DNA from: Bactrocera neohumeralis
Lineage: Eukaryota; Arthropoda; Insecta; Diptera; Tephritidae
NCBI RefSeq assembly: GCF_024586455.1
Contig: NC_065920.1
Span: 74,392,215-74,456,214, forward strand
Reading direction: 5' to 3'
Length of the DNA: 64,000 nt
Positions 60,291-64,000 of this stretch are shown here, one piece after another (position 1 is the stretch's first letter; every line of letters starts with the position of its first letter). The notes beneath the pieces are model-generated. The model searched no databases. It was given only the letters and a program-made list of their open reading frames with translations, and was not told the origin of the DNA. Position numbers and translations under genes: made by a program.

Positions 60291-62197
60291 CTCCAAGTAT
60301 GAACTCACTCAGTTTCTCAATACAAGTTTTCAGTTAAGTAAATCAATTGAAGCTTCTTACAGCACCAATGCTCATCCATATATTTAACACGCACATATTT
60401 TCATTTCAAGACAAATTAATATATTTTCATATACACACAAGCATATTTAATATTTTGCACCAAATCATCATTTAAGTGTCAATAAAAATTAAATATTTTT
60501 TTACAAAATTGAAAAAATATTTATTATTGGAAATATTATACTTAACATATGATTAAGTTGATAATTATAAAAAAAATTGTCTATATAATTTAGACGAATT
60601 TTGTTTTGTAATAATAATACCCCATGTATCTTAATGTATATACAACGCAATTATTTTAATTTTTATACGAAAACATGTAAAAATCTACTTATGTCATTTT
60701 AAATGCAAATTCATCGAATATCGTTTGCTTATATTCATTTAAATTTAAATGAGTATAATACTGTAAACGGTTATGCTGAGGTTCATTTATCAATAAAATT
60801 AAGTAAAAAATGTAAATGACTTCGTTTTGGCTTTACTAGTGGAGACATCACCATTGAGAGGAAACAATTTTAGCTTTACGCGTGAAGAAATCACCACTAA
60901 GACGAATCGGGGTTTCGTTGAGAAAACAGAAAAAACTTGTAAAATACTTTATGAAAAAGTTTCTTACAAAAGTAAGGAAACTTAATAAAGTTTTCAGAGG
61001 CAAAGTTTACAGCAGAGCCAAAATGAAGTGAAATTAAAAATACTATATCCTTTTTCTACAGTGTATGAAATGAAATTGAAATTTAATTTTAACAGCTATT
61101 CAACTTCAATAGTATACTGCCGTGGCACATCTAGTGTGACAGCCTAAAACAAATCGATTTTCTTCTCCAACGGCGCTAAAATCAAAATCTTCCACTGCTG
61201 ATGTTAAGGACTATATACAGAATATACAGAATGATATTCTACAGAGTGGAATATTTACCTCCGACTGTGATTCGGCAGCAATAACTGCACAATAATGACT
61301 GCACTTTAGAGGTCTGCTTCCCAAAATATATTTTAAAAATTATAATAAAATTTTAGTATGGTATTTTAATAGTTTAGACTATCAAAGTAGGGAAAATAAA
61401 AACATATATTTGTCTAAATTTCGATCTATATGTGTCCCTTAATAAAGCATGAAACTAACCAGCAGTATAAAGAAACAATATTCCTTTTTTAGGCTAATAA
61501 TATCTTTTTCATCTTTTTTCATTCATTGAAGAGGTAACATCGGTTTTCTCGGGTAAACAACAGCATTAAAAAAAATTTCTCATGCAAAAAATTAAATATT
61601 ATATTCGAATTTTTTATTATTACAAACATACACTTTTAACAAAAAAGTTCTGAAATTTTTGGAGAAACATATTTTAAACTCGGCTATTGCGACGCCATTT
61701 CCGATAACCCCTCGTGAAAACGCGTTGTCAGGATAACTTATATGATCTTAAGTGAAAAAAACGTGTTATAGTTAAAATCTTAACTTAGAACTTGGACGAA
61801 GGAAAAAAGTTCTGAAAATTGGTTTTTTAGCAGACCTTTTAACAAAAAAAATTAAAATTTCAGAGGAATTTTAAAAGAAAAGAAAAATTGGATTAACTTG
61901 CAAATTGTGGGGTAATATTCTAGAGGTATTGCAGAAACCGTTTTTTGAAACCAGTAAAACAATGTAACCCCTTAAGGACTTTCAAAAGACTTAAGCACGA
62001 AACTTCGAATATTAAGGCATTGTGTTTATCCAACTAAAGTACGAACAAAAAATTTTGAAATTATAATTGTGTCTTTGCTAACGCAGTGCAGTTTTGCACC
62101 GGTTGCCTGTAGCAAAGACATAAACCGTGCAGAAAGCTTTATAAACAGTTGGAAAGCTGTGTATAGAGAACGTATATTTCAGGCAGAGAACGTTTAT
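60291..62197. other. Downstream flank: AT-rich, no gene
   Basis: It contains the later AATAAA hexamers and AT-rich DNA with no frame or RNA gene that I can support. Confidence 0.5.
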
Positions 62198-62253
62198 CAG
62201 AGAACGTAAAAATTATATACGTTCTTTGTAGCAGAGAACTTTTACGTTCTCTG
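62198..62253. repeat. Perfect 14-bp inverted repeat
   Basis: CAGAGAACGTAAAA at 62198-62211 is the exact reverse complement of TTTTACGTTCTCTG at 62240-62253, with 28 bp between them. Further AGAGAACGT boxes lie at about 62164 and 62185. Function unknown. Confidence 0.7.
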
Positions 62254-62339
62254 CTGAGAAGCTTATATGATATACGATCTCTGAAAAATCCATTCCTTTT
62301 TATACGTCCTCTGGATGAAACGAATATTTTTGAATTTTA

Positions 62340-62970
62340 AGACATATAACTTTCAAACAACAAATCTTTTTGAAACCGATATTCATCCGATTGATCGTTT
62401 TTTTCCGGGTCGTAAGCATAGATCCAAGACTCATCGCCAGTAATAATACGGTTCATGACATGCTGGTAGTCGGAAAGCATTGTTTCACAATAAATGATTT
62501 TGGAACAAATCGTGCTTTTACATTTCTTAGGCCCAAATGATCTTTAAAAATGGTTTTCACTGATCCTTCCCGTATTCCAACGATGCCAGTAAGATCTCTG
62601 ACTGTTAGTTATCGACTCTCAAGCACTAATTCCTTTATTTTATTGACGTGTTGATAAGCAGTTCATGTTGACGGCCGGTGTGAACATGGTTCGTCGTCAA
62701 CGCTTTCTCGACCTTTTTTGAATAATTGAAAACACTTGCTCGCGACAACCAATTATCACCGAAGGCCATTTCTAATATTTTGAACATTTCGGTACCCGAA
62801 ATTTTATTCCGCACTCAAAATTTAGTGGCACTTCTTTGTTGAAAATCTTTTCTCATCGTAAAAATCGCCGAATGCACTTTATGTATGTACTTCAGTAAGA
62901 CGAGCTTGATTATTAATGTTGTGAAATTTGGCACAGATGTCACTGACATTTATTGCAACCTAGAAAAAAA
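62340..62970 (-). pseudogene. mariner-type transposase, 5' half
   Basis: The minus strand shows the N-terminal region (QVFSIIQK, RSRKR), then LTVRDLTGIVGIREGSVKTI, FKDHLGLRNVKARFVPKS, and ETMLSDYQ, MNRIITGDESWIYAYDPE with the first catalytic Asp. Similarity stops soon after SDEYR, so the second and third Asp are absent. Several stops and frameshifts are present. Confidence 0.8.
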
Positions 62971-64000
62971 AAATATTTCTATTGGGTTTTTGTGCGAAGT
63001 TTAGATTATCAAAGTCTTACTATTTTTTGGCCGCATTCTAAACCCTTAAACATAGCAACAATTTTTCTTACAACTTACCGTTATGTCCGGAAAATCTATT
63101 CTGCGCATTTTCAAATAAAAACTACAATTTAAAAAGTTTACATTTAATTTTTCATAAATTCTTTATTAAATCGACGTTTAAAATTGTCATAAATTTTTCA
63201 TTTAACATTACTTAGGGTTTTCATAGCTTTCATTTATAATTTTTTCCTCATTTATTTACTTCAATAATTATAATATTATTTGCGCGTTTACATTGCCACC
63301 GCTTGCCACAGCGAGTACAATGGTTATAATCGCTTTTCGCCATATTCTCTTAGCGTGTAAATGCTGTTTACTTTACTCACTTCATGCTCTTCCATTCGCT
63401 TGCGTCACAAACGCTGCTTTTGCTTTTAATTAAAATTTCTTAGTTTATTTATGTTTAAATTAAGTTTGTCTGTCATATTTTCAATATCGTTTTGATTAGT
63501 TTAGCTTCCTAAATGTGTTTTTGTTTCGTTTGTAATTTGTTCTGTTGCCTTACATATTCCTATAATTATCCTCAAATCGTTACTTTAAATAAATTCTATA
63601 CGTTTTTGTGTGTGTATTTTCACCAAAGTTAAGTATTTGCTTTTTTATTTATTTAATATCCGTTTTTTTACAATACACATTTATAGTAAATTTATTTATT
63701 TATACTTTTTTTCGCTTTTCGTTTTCAGTTTTCATTTCATCTATATCTAATACACTGTTGCTTTGAGTGCAAAATGCAATTTAATTAGCATTTAAAAAAT
63801 TTAACAGCATAACATTATAAGTATTGTACAATAAAATTGAAAACATTTCAAATATTTGCTATGGAAAATATTTATACAATTGTAGGATAGCAAAACAATA
63901 ACTTAAGTAAATAAATAAAATACCAAATAAATAAAAATAAATATATTTATTGTAAAGTGTAATGAAAAGTTGAGTGAATTGAAGTTCAAAATATATAAAC
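62971..64000. other. Downstream flank: AT-rich end, no gene
   Basis: Very AT-rich with TTTATTTATTT runs. It could be the 3' UTR of a minus-strand neighbour starting beyond the window, but nothing here proves it. Confidence 0.4.

Noticed and set aside
60065..60308. Frames encoding a 15-residue repeat
   Set aside because: They translate the 45-48 bp tandem array, with no start context or conservation evidence.
1..64000. CRISPR array, bacterial operon, phage or plasmid features, tRNA genes
   Set aside because: Tandem repeats here have long diverged units without spacer structure, the only gene has fly-type introns, and no tRNA-like box pairs were recognised by eye.

Overview
The window looks like nuclear DNA of a higher fly (Brachycera, most likely a tephritid fruit fly). 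The evidence is an AT-rich background, CAA/CAG (opa-type) tracts, a Drosophila-style Inr+DPE core promoter, a CAAC-ATG start context, short GT-AG introns beside one very long one, and decayed mariner, RTE and Jockey/R1-type elements. The species is an inference. No bacterial, plasmid or phage signal is present.

One protein-coding gene, on the + strand, fills almost the whole window. A DPE-type promoter lies near 747. The 5' leader carries two short uORFs, and coding begins at 1455 with an exon for a signal peptide. A 53.7 kb intron (1566-55285) follows, then four coding exons (55286-58216, 58277-58414, 58510-58717, 58838-59148). All junctions are GT-AG and keep frame, giving a predicted 1232-residue secreted protein: signal peptide, long Gln-rich region, Gln/Glu/Lys-rich helix, Thr tracts, three repeats of a short LPNG-type module, and two C-terminal FAS1 (fasciclin) domains. 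It is probably an extracellular matrix, cuticle or adhesion protein. I could not give it a gene symbol.

Intron 1 holds no other gene that I can support. It is a mosaic of transposon remains: mariner transposases near 37.1-37.7, 45.1-45.5 and 45.8-46.6 kb; RTE-type reverse transcriptase near 20.2-20.5 and 52.7-53.7 kb; Jockey/R1-type fragments near 10.4-10.7, 11.4-11.8, 27.8-28.6, 39.8-40.5, 42.2-43.3 and 48.4-48.8 kb. It also has a dispersed element with about 150 bp internal periodicity and hairpin ends (six copies) and many tandem repeats of about 100-340 bp. Between these lie more GC-rich stretches with no visible repeat (about 5.5-6.3, 18.3-19.8, 22.1-23.2, 28.9-29.9, 38.2-39.0, 40.5-41.8, 43.8-44.7, 47.4-47.6 and 50.0-51.5 kb), where intronic enhancers could lie.

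Downstream of the stop (59149-64000) are poly(A) signals, an array rich in AAGCTTT-like motifs, an inverted repeat at 62.2 kb, a fourth mariner fragment (62.3-63.0 kb) and an AT-rich end. I found no tRNA, rRNA, CRISPR array or previously undescribed multi-gene system. The most original features are the protein architecture, the leader and uORF arrangement, and the repeat families in the intron.
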